64,000 nt of DNA, taken from the NCBI GenBank assembly GCA_022705325.1, contig JAKJER010000005.1, positions 186,001 to 250,000 of the forward strand, in the 5' to 3' direction. The number at the start of each line of letters is the position of its first letter. Position 1 is the stretch's first letter. The stretch is from Planctomycetota bacterium. Its GTDB lineage: Bacteria; Planctomycetota; Phycisphaerae; SM23-33. The notes beneath the pieces are model-generated. The model was not told the origin of the DNA, ran no database searches, and was given only the letters and a program-made list of their open reading frames with translations. Shown one piece after another: positions 15,188-22,609 of the stretch. A program made the position numbers and the translations under genes.

Positions 15188-15360
15188 GCAGGAATGTCCC
15201 ATTCCTGCCTGGACTGTCGCGTCTGGGGACAAGTATTTCGGATTGATCCGATTTTTAGGACTTGCAGGGCAATGATCGTAAACTATTAATGTAAAGTACT
15301 TTATATACGAATTGGCCGGCATTCCTGGGCGCGGCCGATATTCCGAAAAATGGGACATTC
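15188..15360. repeat. Candidate small non-autonomous repeat element in a gene-poor 660-base spacer
   Basis: The 14727-15390 spacer has no convincing gene. Inside it GAATGTCCCATT (15192-15203) and its exact reverse complement AATGGGACATTC (15349-15360) bound a 169-base AT-richer segment. The left end also forms a perfect 9-base-pair hairpin with a three-base loop (15188-15208). Such ends are seen in miniature inverted-repeat elements and REP-like elements mobilised by other transposases. No transposase is present here. A palindrome, AAAGTACTTT, lies within the element. Confidence 0.4.
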
Positions 15361-15390
15361 AGGGTGTCGGCGGGGCCTGGGTGGCGATGC

Positions 15391-16518
15391 CTACTCCACC
15401 TCGGCCTTTTCGTCCTGTTCCCACTGGCGGGCCTGGTCCTTCAGGGCGTCCAGCAGCGACTGCATGGCCTGGGCGGCCTGGCCGTCGAGCGTCTTGGCCA
15501 GGGCTTGCAGGCGGGCGAGGGTGCGGGCGTCCCAGCCAAGGCCGTCCCGGAGCATGAGCTTTCCGCCGCAGGCGTCCAGCACATAGCAGGGCTGCTTGTA
15601 GACAGGCTCGCGCTCGGAGGCGCGGTCGATGGCGGCGGCCAGGAAGCCGCTGTCGGCGAGGTGCTCGACGATCCGCGTGGCGGCCTCGGGGCCGACCTTG
15701 ACCGACGCAGCCCGCGCGTCGGCGGGCGGGGCGGGATCGGACGTCGTCAACTCGAGCGAGCGGAAGGGTTCGTCACGGGGCCCGTAGAACCGCAGCACCA
15801 GGCGGAAGTGCGGCAGGTCGCCGAGCAGCTCCTTGCGGCGGTTGTCGGTCAGGACCTTGGGGTCCTCGCGGACCAGCACGTTGAACTTGAGGGCCTGTGT
15901 GGTGTTCTTCTCCCAGTCCCACGGCCGGCCCCCGCGAAAGACGAGGACGGCCTGGCCGGGCTTGGCGGCCCGGAAGGGAAAGAGAAAAACGACGGTCCCG
16001 CCGAGCATGCCTTCTTCGACGGGCGTCTCGCGGCGGCGCGCCTCGCCGACGGCCTGGACGCAGTCGGAGCTGGCCTTGTCGAACTTCCACTCCCAGCCGC
16101 TGGTGCGGTCGCCGGTGAGTTGGACGATGACCGGCTGGCCGACGGACGGGCGTGCGGTCAGGCCGGCGTCCTCGCGGGCGAGGACCAGGCAGTCGTTGAC
16201 GACCCGTCCGGCGGGTCGGTCGACGAGACGGATGGGGCCGTCGAGGACAGGCTTGCGGCGCGGCGGCGCGGACGGGTCGCCGCCCTTGTCGTCGGCCTTG
16301 GCGGCGTCCAGTGCGGATCGGCAGGCCTGGCATTGCTTGAGCTTTCGCGAGCAGGCGGGGCAGAGCTTGAACGCCCCGCTGGAGGTCTCGCCGCCGCACT
16401 CGACGCACTTGCCGATATTGGTGATGAACATCTTGTCCGCGCAGGCGGGGCAGAGATCGGCGCGGGCGAGCGGCGACAGCAGGAGGACGGCGAACGACAC
16501 GATCGCGACGGTTCGCAT
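15391..16518 (-). CDS. Secreted protein with zinc-ribbon-like and chagasin (I42)-like domains
   Basis: A 375-residue protein with a Sec signal peptide (MRTVAIVSFAVLLLSPLARA). Residues about 20-75 hold five CxxC pairs (CPAC, CVEC, CPAC, CQAC and similar), likely zinc ribbons. The middle domain shows TSGWEWKF, then GGTVVFLFPFRAAKPG and GGRPWDWE. These match the loops of chagasin-type cysteine peptidase inhibitors (NPTTGY, then GG, then RPW). The last 130 residues are unassigned. The ATG at 16518 has AAAGGA upstream and starts exactly at the signal peptide; a start 10 codons earlier is less likely. It may inhibit extracellular papain-like proteases. The chagasin assignment is by motif only. Confidence 0.6.
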   Translation of the reverse strand: MRTVAIVSFAVLLLSPLARADLCPACADKMFITNIGKCVECGGETSSGAFKLCPACSRKLKQCQACRSALDAAKADDKGGDPSAPPRRKPVLDGPIRLVDRPAGRVVNDCLVLAREDAGLTARPSVGQPVIVQLTGDRTSGWEWKFDKASSDCVQAVGEARRRETPVEEGMLGGTVVFLFPFRAAKPGQAVLVFRGGRPWDWEKNTTQALKFNVLVREDPKVLTDNRRKELLGDLPHFRLVLRFYGPRDEPFRSLELTTSDPAPPADARAASVKVGPEAATRIVEHLADSGFLAAAIDRASEREPVYKQPCYVLDACGGKLMLRDGLGWDARTLARLQALAKTLDGQAAQAMQSLLDALKDQARQWEQDEKAEVE

Positions 16519-16606
16519 CTGCGGGTCCTTTCGTCTCACTGGACGCACGGCGGCGTCGTGCTCCGCGCGGACTCGCGCGGGCCTTGCTCAGGTTCGCATT
16601 ATACCG

Positions 16607-19279
16607 CTAGGAGCGGTTCGCCCGACGCAGCAGGTCTTCTTCCTTCATCCGCCGAGCGAGTTCCCGGTAGTCGGTCTTGCCGGTGCCCAGGACGGGCATC
16701 TCGTCCAGGCGGACGACGTAGCGGACGTTGTGCAGGGCCGACAGGCCCGCCTCGCGCAGGGCCCGGTTGGCCTGGTCGCGCTGGATGTCGCGGATGCTGA
16801 ACAGGACCAGTTCTACGTGCTCCTCGTCCGGCGCGGGCGAGACGGCCAGCGACGGGCCCTCGTCGCTCTCGCGGCCGAAACGCTCCTCCAGCACCGCCTC
16901 GATGGCGGGCAGGGAGATCATCTCGCCGCCGAGCTTGACGAACCGCTTGAGCCGCCCGCAGAAGGTCAACAGGCCTTGGGGGTCGGCCGTCACCAGGTCG
17001 CCCGTGCGGTACCATTCCTTGTCCTGCCACCGGATGAACGGGGAGGCGGCTTCGCCCAGGTAGCCGTTGAAAATGCTGGGCCCCCGCACCAGGAGCATCC
17101 CGCACTGGCCGGGCCCGGCCGGCGCGTCCGTGTCGATGTCCACGACGGCGGTCTCGACCGACGGCAGGGGCAGGCCGATCGTCCCCGCCACGGGCGACTG
17201 CTCGCGGTTGGCCGAGACGATCGGGGAGCACTCGGTCACGCCGTAGCCCTCGATGATCTTCCCCGCGGGGCACTTGCGGGCGAAGGTGTCGTAGACCCGC
17301 TGGGGGCACTTCTCGGCGCCGGTGATGCACAATCGCAGCGAGCGAAGCTGGGCGTTGTCGGCCAGGCGGAGGATGCCGGCCAGGAACGTCGGCGTGCCGA
17401 TCAGCAGGCTCGCCTGGTAGGCCTCGACCATTCGCACCAGCATGGCGGCGTCGTTGGGGTTGGGGCTGTGGACGACGCGGACGCCGCAGAGGATCGGCAG
17501 CAGGAGCGTGCCGACCAGCCCGAAGGAGTGGAAGGGCGGCAGCATGCTCAAGAGGCGGTCGTTGTCGTAGATGCGGTAGGTCCGCATGCAGTCGCGGAGG
17601 TTGGTGAGGATGTTCTCGTGCGTGAGGGGCACGCCCTTGGGCAGCGCCTCGCTGCCGCTGGTGAAGAGGATCACCGCGTGCTCGCCGCAGCGTTGGGCGG
17701 AGGCGTCCAGCCCGCGCCACCAGAATCGCGCCCGCAGGGCTGCGCCGAGCTTGGCCAGCTTGCCGATCCGCCCGGCGAGGTCCTCCAGGTAGACCAGGCG
17801 GTCCTCGTAGGCGTCGAAGCGGACGCCCTGGCCCTTGAGTCGCTGCACCAGCAGGCGCGAGGTCAGCACGCACCCGGCCTCGCACTGATCCAGCGAGTGG
17901 ACGACGTTTCGTTCGCCCGAGGTCCAGTTGACCATCACGGGCGTTCGCTCGGCGAAGAGGGCGGCCAGGTAGACCGTGTCGGCGGCGACCGAGGCGGGCA
18001 GCATGATGCCGATCCGCCGGCCGCCCAGGGCGGCAATGTGCGGACGGAGGGCGAAGATGGCGGTGATCAGATCGCGGTAGGTTCGCGCGCCGCGCTGCTG
18101 GTCGGCGGCGATGACCCGCCCGCTGCCGCGTCGGGCCTGGGCCAGGAACACCTGCGGAATGGTCCGGCCCTCGGGCAGGTCGGCCCGCCCGCCGGGGCGG
18201 TCCTGGGGCAGTCCTCCGGCCAGCCAGCGTCTGGGGGGCGGCGCGACCTCGCGCGGCCCGGACGCAATCGCCTCGCCGCAGGCCAGCAGCATCACGTCGC
18301 CGACCGTCTGAAGGTCCTCGACGCTGGAGGCGCTGTGCCCGAACTCCTGTTCGAGCCAGGTCGCCAGGTCCGCCACGGCCAGGCTGTCCAGCCCGAGGTC
18401 ATGAGCGAGGTGCTGATGGGGGGAGATCCCGCTCTGCCCGGTCATCTCGCGCAGGTGGTCGAGGACGGCCTGTCTGGTGGCGGGGGGAACGTCCTCGACC
18501 TGTCCGGGCAGGGCCTGGGGCGAAGGCTCGGGCATCTCTCGCGGGCCGCCGCGCTCCCAGAGGCTGAAGGGCACGTAGGTGGCGGGCGGGGCGTCGGCAT
18601 TGTAGAACTCCTCGAGGTGGCGGTTGAACGTCTCGCGGTCGCCATGGCGGGGCAGGTCGTCGCTCTCGTGCAGGAGGATGTCCACCTCGCGGCGGGGCAT
18701 GAAGACCAGGCCGCTGGCCAGCATGGCGCCCAGACGCCGGGTGAACGCCGACGAGACGTCCGGCGCTCGCCCGTGGGCCCAACTGAAGCTGCTGCCCCAC
18801 AGCCCGCGGGTGCGGACCAGGACGACGCGGCAGTCGGGAACCTGCTGGACCAGGCGGTGGGCGGCGCTGGCGGCGCCGAGGACCTCGTCGCGCTGGTGCT
18901 TGAGGTGCCCGGCCGGGTAGAGCAGGATGTTCTGCCCGTCTCGCAGGGACTGGGCGCAGAGGTCGAGCGCGGCGTCGATGCGGTCCTTGCCGGCTGAGCC
19001 CACCTTGCCCACGTCCGGGATGGGCAGCACGTTCACGCGCCTGGCCAGGTTGCGGATGAAGAAGCGGTCGATCTGGTTCTCGTCGGCCAGCGGGCGGGGG
19101 CGGAATTTCTTGTGCAGCCAGGCCGACAGGATCACCGGGTCGACCAGCGCGGGGTGGTTGGGCAGGAAGAGGATCGACGATCGCCCGCGCGAGGCGATCT
19201 CGCGCAGCCCGTGGATGCGGACGCGGTAGCGCAGCGACAGGACGGACTTGGCGAAGACCCGCATGAGGGCGTCAATCAT
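16607..19279 (-). CDS. aas: Lysophospholipid acyltransferase - acyl carrier protein - acyl-ACP synthetase fusion (Aas-like)
   Basis: An 890-residue three-part enzyme. Residues 1-235 are PlsC-like, with His42-x4-Asp47 in NHPALVDP and LLYPAGHLKH as the later acyltransferase block. Residues about 265-340 are an acyl carrier domain with the phosphopantetheine serine Ser299 in DLGLDSLAV. Residues about 370-885 are an AMP-forming synthetase (ILFTSGSEALPKGVPLTHEN, then GYGVTE). In E. coli Aas the same outer domains re-acylate lyso-phosphatidylethanolamine but depend on a separate ACP. Here the carrier is built in. The ATG overlaps the end of the LplT-like gene by eight bases, which supports a phospholipid-recycling role. 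Confidence 0.88.
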   Translation of the reverse strand: MIDALMRVFAKSVLSLRYRVRIHGLREIASRGRSSILFLPNHPALVDPVILSAWLHKKFRPRPLADENQIDRFFIRNLARRVNVLPIPDVGKVGSAGKDRIDAALDLCAQSLRDGQNILLYPAGHLKHQRDEVLGAASAAHRLVQQVPDCRVVLVRTRGLWGSSFSWAHGRAPDVSSAFTRRLGAMLASGLVFMPRREVDILLHESDDLPRHGDRETFNRHLEEFYNADAPPATYVPFSLWERGGPREMPEPSPQALPGQVEDVPPATRQAVLDHLREMTGQSGISPHQHLAHDLGLDSLAVADLATWLEQEFGHSASSVEDLQTVGDVMLLACGEAIASGPREVAPPPRRWLAGGLPQDRPGGRADLPEGRTIPQVFLAQARRGSGRVIAADQQRGARTYRDLITAIFALRPHIAALGGRRIGIMLPASVAADTVYLAALFAERTPVMVNWTSGERNVVHSLDQCEAGCVLTSRLLVQRLKGQGVRFDAYEDRLVYLEDLAGRIGKLAKLGAALRARFWWRGLDASAQRCGEHAVILFTSGSEALPKGVPLTHENILTNLRDCMRTYRIYDNDRLLSMLPPFHSFGLVGTLLLPILCGVRVVHSPNPNDAAMLVRMVEAYQASLLIGTPTFLAGILRLADNAQLRSLRLCITGAEKCPQRVYDTFARKCPAGKIIEGYGVTECSPIVSANREQSPVAGTIGLPLPSVETAVVDIDTDAPAGPGQCGMLLVRGPSIFNGYLGEAASPFIRWQDKEWYRTGDLVTADPQGLLTFCGRLKRFVKLGGEMISLPAIEAVLEERFGRESDEGPSLAVSPAPDEEHVELVLFSIRDIQRDQANRALREAGLSALHNVRYVVRLDEMPVLGTGKTDYRELARRMKEEDLLRRANRS

Positions 19280-20591
19280 GGGCGGCCTCCGATCGGCTGT
19301 CGCCCTTGGCGAACGCTGCGCGCATCCAGGCGCTGCCCAGCAGGGCCAGGCCGCCCATCACCGCGAAGGTGACGTTGGGCTGGAGGCACTCGTTGAGCGG
19401 CAGGTAGACGATGCCCGCGGCGAGGATGCCCAGGAAGGCGGCGCAGTTGACGGCCGCCAGGACCGACCCGCGATGCTGAGGCGCGGGGCGGACCTGGAAG
19501 AAGCTCTCCAGGGGCACCATGAAGATCCCGCCGGCCAGGCCCGAGCAGGCGAGCATGGCCAGCACGTAGACCATGCGCGGCGAGACGACGGACCAGGAGG
19601 CCTTGGCCGGGACCAGGGGCGAGGCGGCAGTGGCCAGCAGGAAGCCCGCCAGCGCCAGGCTGGCTGGGGCCAGTGCCCGATACCACCGCTGGGTCCGCAC
19701 GATCTTGCCGGCCAGCAAACCGCCGACGGCCAGCCCGCCCAACTCCGCCAGCACCATGTAGCTGGTCTGGGCGTCGTCCAGGGCGAACTGCTGCTTGCCC
19801 AGCGTATTGATAATCATGACCTGGAGGGGCCCGATGAACCAGATGAAGACGTCCGCCCAGACGGCGCGGGCCAGCAGGGGGTCCTGGCGGAGCTTCCAGA
19901 GCTGGCGCAGCGTCTCGATCGGGCCGGCGCGGGGGAAAGGCGCTTCGGGGTCGGCCGGCGGGCGATAGGGCGTGTGGAAACTGACGACCAGGCCCAGCAG
20001 CGAGACGACGACCAGGCTGCCGGCGAGGATCGCCTGGCCCCAGGTCAGGTGGGGCAGGAGCGGGGCCTTGTTGTTGAGGGCCAGCCCGGCCGAGACGATC
20101 CCCAGCAGGATGAAGCACGTGACGACCGACTTGAGGTGGGCGTTGGCCTTGAGGACGTAGCTGGGCGGATAGAGGTCCGGGATGGAACCGTTGAGGGCGG
20201 GGCTGAAGACGGTGGACTGGGCGGCCATCAGGAAGAGCATGGTCAGCAGGAGCGGCCAGCAGTTGAGCACCAGGCCCAGCGCCGCCAGCGACATGGCCAC
20301 CAGCTCAGCCGCCTTCGAGCCGATGACGATGGTCCGCTTGGAGAACCGGTCAGCCATCCAGCCGGCCGGTGCGGCCAGAAGGATGAAGGGCAGGGTGAAG
20401 AGGATGGCGATCCAGCCTTGCAGGGAGGACAGGGCGGCCGTGATGGCCAGCAGGCTGAGGCCCTGCTTGAGGAAGTTGTCGTTGAAGACACCCAGGGAGT
20501 AGGCGCCGGCCATCGCCAGGAAGCGACTGCGGGCCTGGCGGACCTGGCGCTGGATATCGCCGTCGTCGGGTTGTGGCCGGTCATCGCTCAT
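19272..20591 (-). CDS. lplT: LplT-like lysophospholipid transporter (MFS)
   Basis: A 439-residue major facilitator protein with about 12 hydrophobic segments. The N-terminal segment FNDNFLKQGLSLLAI and the loop GWMADRFSKRTIVIGSK are typical of the LplT branch, which flips lysophospholipids across the inner membrane for re-acylation by Aas. The next gene encodes an Aas-like fusion with which it overlaps by eight bases, reproducing the lplT-aas pair of proteobacteria. The first 30 residues are hydrophilic. No good Shine-Dalgarno is seen before the ATG at 20591, so the start is moderately certain. Confidence 0.88.
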   Translation of the reverse strand: MSDDRPQPDDGDIQRQVRQARSRFLAMAGAYSLGVFNDNFLKQGLSLLAITAALSSLQGWIAILFTLPFILLAAPAGWMADRFSKRTIVIGSKAAELVAMSLAALGLVLNCWPLLLTMLFLMAAQSTVFSPALNGSIPDLYPPSYVLKANAHLKSVVTCFILLGIVSAGLALNNKAPLLPHLTWGQAILAGSLVVVSLLGLVVSFHTPYRPPADPEAPFPRAGPIETLRQLWKLRQDPLLARAVWADVFIWFIGPLQVMIINTLGKQQFALDDAQTSYMVLAELGGLAVGGLLAGKIVRTQRWYRALAPASLALAGFLLATAASPLVPAKASWSVVSPRMVYVLAMLACSGLAGGIFMVPLESFFQVRPAPQHRGSVLAAVNCAAFLGILAAGIVYLPLNECLQPNVTFAVMGGLALLGSAWMRAAFAKGDSRSEAAHD

Positions 20592-20704
20592 GCGGGAGAA
20601 GTGTACGGGGCGAAGCGGGAGTGAATCAACGAATTACCGGCCGCGCGACAAGGCAGGGGCGGCGGGGCCTTGCCATGCGGCGTGCGGCGGGCTACTCTTA
20701 GAGC

Positions 20705-21355
20705 ATGGACCCACTGGTGCTGCAACAGGAGACGCCGTCGATCCAGCAGTTCACGGAGGCGGCGATCAGCATCTTCGCGTTGGTCAACCCGATCGGGAAT
20801 CTGCCGGTCTTCGCCAGCCTGACCGAGGACGTTCCGGTGGTCGAGCGGCGGGCGGTGTTTCGTCTGGCGGCGTCGACGGCGCTGGGGGTGATCGTCGCGA
20901 TGGCGCTGGCGGGGCAGGTGCTGGTGGAGATGGTCTTCCACCTGACGCTGGACGAGTTCGCTTTCGCCGGGGGTCTGGTGCTGGTGGTGGTGGGCATCCG
21001 CCGGATCGTGAGCGAGTCGCCCGGGCCCAGGCCCGCGATGACCCACGCCGACTCCCGCATCACCCTGGCGGTCTCGCCGATCGCCCTGCCCCTGCTGGTC
21101 GGGCCGGGCAGCATCGCCAACGTGATGCTGATCACCCAGCACTTCGGGCGGCTGTACGCGGTGCTGGCCTGCCTGGCCGGCTTCTCGGGGGTCTTCCTGG
21201 TGCTGCACTTCTCCGGGCGATTGTATCGGCTCATGGGCCGGGTCGGCACGTTGGCGGTGGGGCGGGTCATGCAGATCTTCATCGTGGCCTTCGGGGTGAA
21301 GTTCTGCTTCCGCTCGCTGGTCAGCATCTTTCAGCTGTCGGGGATCGGGCGTTGA
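20705..21355 (+). CDS. MarC family (UPF0056) integral membrane protein
   Basis: A 216-residue protein with six hydrophobic segments. AISIFALVNPIGNLPVFASL near the N-terminus and SPIALPLLVGPGSIANVMLI in the second half are the paired repeats of the MarC family, whose transported substrate is not established. The length matches the family (about 200-220). It is read divergently from the lplT-like gene, with a 113-base spacer in which no clear promoter stands out. It converges with the gene at 21406. It is a single-gene unit with no contextual hint of function. Confidence 0.88.
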   Translation: MDPLVLQQETPSIQQFTEAAISIFALVNPIGNLPVFASLTEDVPVVERRAVFRLAASTALGVIVAMALAGQVLVEMVFHLTLDEFAFAGGLVLVVVGIRRIVSESPGPRPAMTHADSRITLAVSPIALPLLVGPGSIANVMLITQHFGRLYAVLACLAGFSGVFLVLHFSGRLYRLMGRVGTLAVGRVMQIFIVAFGVKFCFRSLVSIFQLSGIGR

Positions 21356-21405
21356 GATCGTCTCGAGGCGGGGGCGCGATCGTCCGGGGCGGCTGACGGG
21401 ATCGC

Positions 21406-22470
21406 CTACTTCTTGTCGGGCGGGGCCTTCCACGCCAGCAGTTCGCCCGCGCGTTGGGGCGTGAGGGGCATGGTCTTGGCCACGTCGGCCTTCATCTTCT
21501 CCCGCAGGGCGGCCTGCTCGCGTTTGGCCTGGGCGTCCAGCTTGGTCTTCTGGTCCTGGAGGGGACGCTGCTCGCCCATGAGGTCCTTGAGTTCCTTGAC
21601 GTAGCGGGAGATCTCGGTCTGGACCTCGGCGACCTGGGGGCGGTACTTCTCGTCGATGCCGCGGCGGCGCCGGGCGGCCTCTTCGCCGGCTGCCTGGTAC
21701 GCCCGGGAGTAAGCCGCCTGCTGGGAGGGATCGCTGGGGCGCCGCAGGCGGTTGATGTGGTACTGGAAGTCGCGGGCGACCTGGTCGCGCTCGCTGTCGT
21801 ACTTCTTCTTCAGGGCCGACAGCTTGTCCTCGGCTGCCTTCCCGCCGTATCGAACGCGGTCCGTCTTGGTCTTGAGTTCGGCGAGCTTGGCGTCGATCTT
21901 CTGCTTGTCCCCTTCGAGGTTCTTGATCGCCGCGTCGCACTTGTCCATCTCTTCGAGGTGGGCCTTGGCCTGGGCGGCCAGGGGCGAACCGCCCCGAAGA
22001 CGGCCGAAGCCTTCGCGGGCCTCTTTCCACTTGCCCAGCGACGCCTGGGCGAAGGCGGCGGCGTAGACGAAGCGATCGTCGCCCGGGGCGAGCTTGGCGC
22101 CGGCCTCGGCCGCCTCCAGCGCGTCCTTGCCGTAGCCCGCCTCGGCCAGCGAGAGGGCCAGGTACGCGTGGGGCTCCAGGAGCTTCTCGTCCAGCCGCGA
22201 GGCGGTCCGGCTGGCCGTGGCGGCGTGGGCGTGGCTGTCGCAGCAGGCGTAGTAGTAGGCGTTGACCACGAAGTAGGCCAGGTGCTTCTTGTCCGCCTCG
22301 GTGCACGTGTCGATCAGCCGGCGGGCTTCCTTCATGTCGTCGGCCTTCATGGCCTCGACCGCCTTCACCAGCGGATGGGTCTCGGCGGCGGGGGCGACGC
22401 TGCGGGCCAGCAGCAGCGCGCACAGAACGAAAAGCAACATGGCCGGGCGGAACGTCGAATATCGCATCAT
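21406..22470 (-). CDS. Secreted TPR-like/coiled-coil protein of unknown function
   Basis: A 354-residue protein with an N-terminal signal (MMRYSTFRPAMLLFVLCALLLARS). Residues about 30-170 look like degenerate TPR helices: DMKEARRLIDTCTEADKKHLAYF, LAEAGYGKDALEAAEAGAKLAPGD, SLGKWKEAREGF. Residues about 180-330 are highly charged and form long coiled-coil heptads. The ATG pair at 22470 and 22467 was chosen because GGGAG lies eight bases upstream; a GTG start five codons earlier is possible. It is probably periplasmic or cell-wall associated. It is not recognised as a known family and no functional context is clear. Confidence 0.75.
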   Translation of the reverse strand: MMRYSTFRPAMLLFVLCALLLARSVAPAAETHPLVKAVEAMKADDMKEARRLIDTCTEADKKHLAYFVVNAYYYACCDSHAHAATASRTASRLDEKLLEPHAYLALSLAEAGYGKDALEAAEAGAKLAPGDDRFVYAAAFAQASLGKWKEAREGFGRLRGGSPLAAQAKAHLEEMDKCDAAIKNLEGDKQKIDAKLAELKTKTDRVRYGGKAAEDKLSALKKKYDSERDQVARDFQYHINRLRRPSDPSQQAAYSRAYQAAGEEAARRRRGIDEKYRPQVAEVQTEISRYVKELKDLMGEQRPLQDQKTKLDAQAKREQAALREKMKADVAKTMPLTPQRAGELLAWKAPPDKK

Positions 22471-22580
22471 GTCCAGAACTCCCACCCCCCGCGGAACAAG
22501 ACGCCCAATCGCAACACTCGATTGTACGGTTGGGCGGGCGGCATGGCAATGCTGAAATCGCCCGTCGGCATGCAGGCCGC

Positions 22581-22604
22581 GCCCCGGCGGCCAGGCGCCG
22601 GGGC
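22581..22604 (-). terminator. GC-rich hairpin after the beta-helix gene
   Basis: GCCCCGGCG (22581-22589) and CGCCGGGGC (22596-22604) form a perfect 9-base-pair stem with a six-base loop, six bases beyond the stop of the gene at 22610. No T-tract follows in the direction of transcription, so it would be an incomplete intrinsic terminator or an RNA 3' stabiliser. Confidence 0.35.
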
Positions 22605-22609
22605 CCGCG

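Noticed and set aside
14816..15289. A 157-codon open frame on the plus strand in the 660-base spacer
   Set aside because: No recognisable domain, no ribosome binding site, and it crosses the candidate repeat element; a chance frame is more likely.
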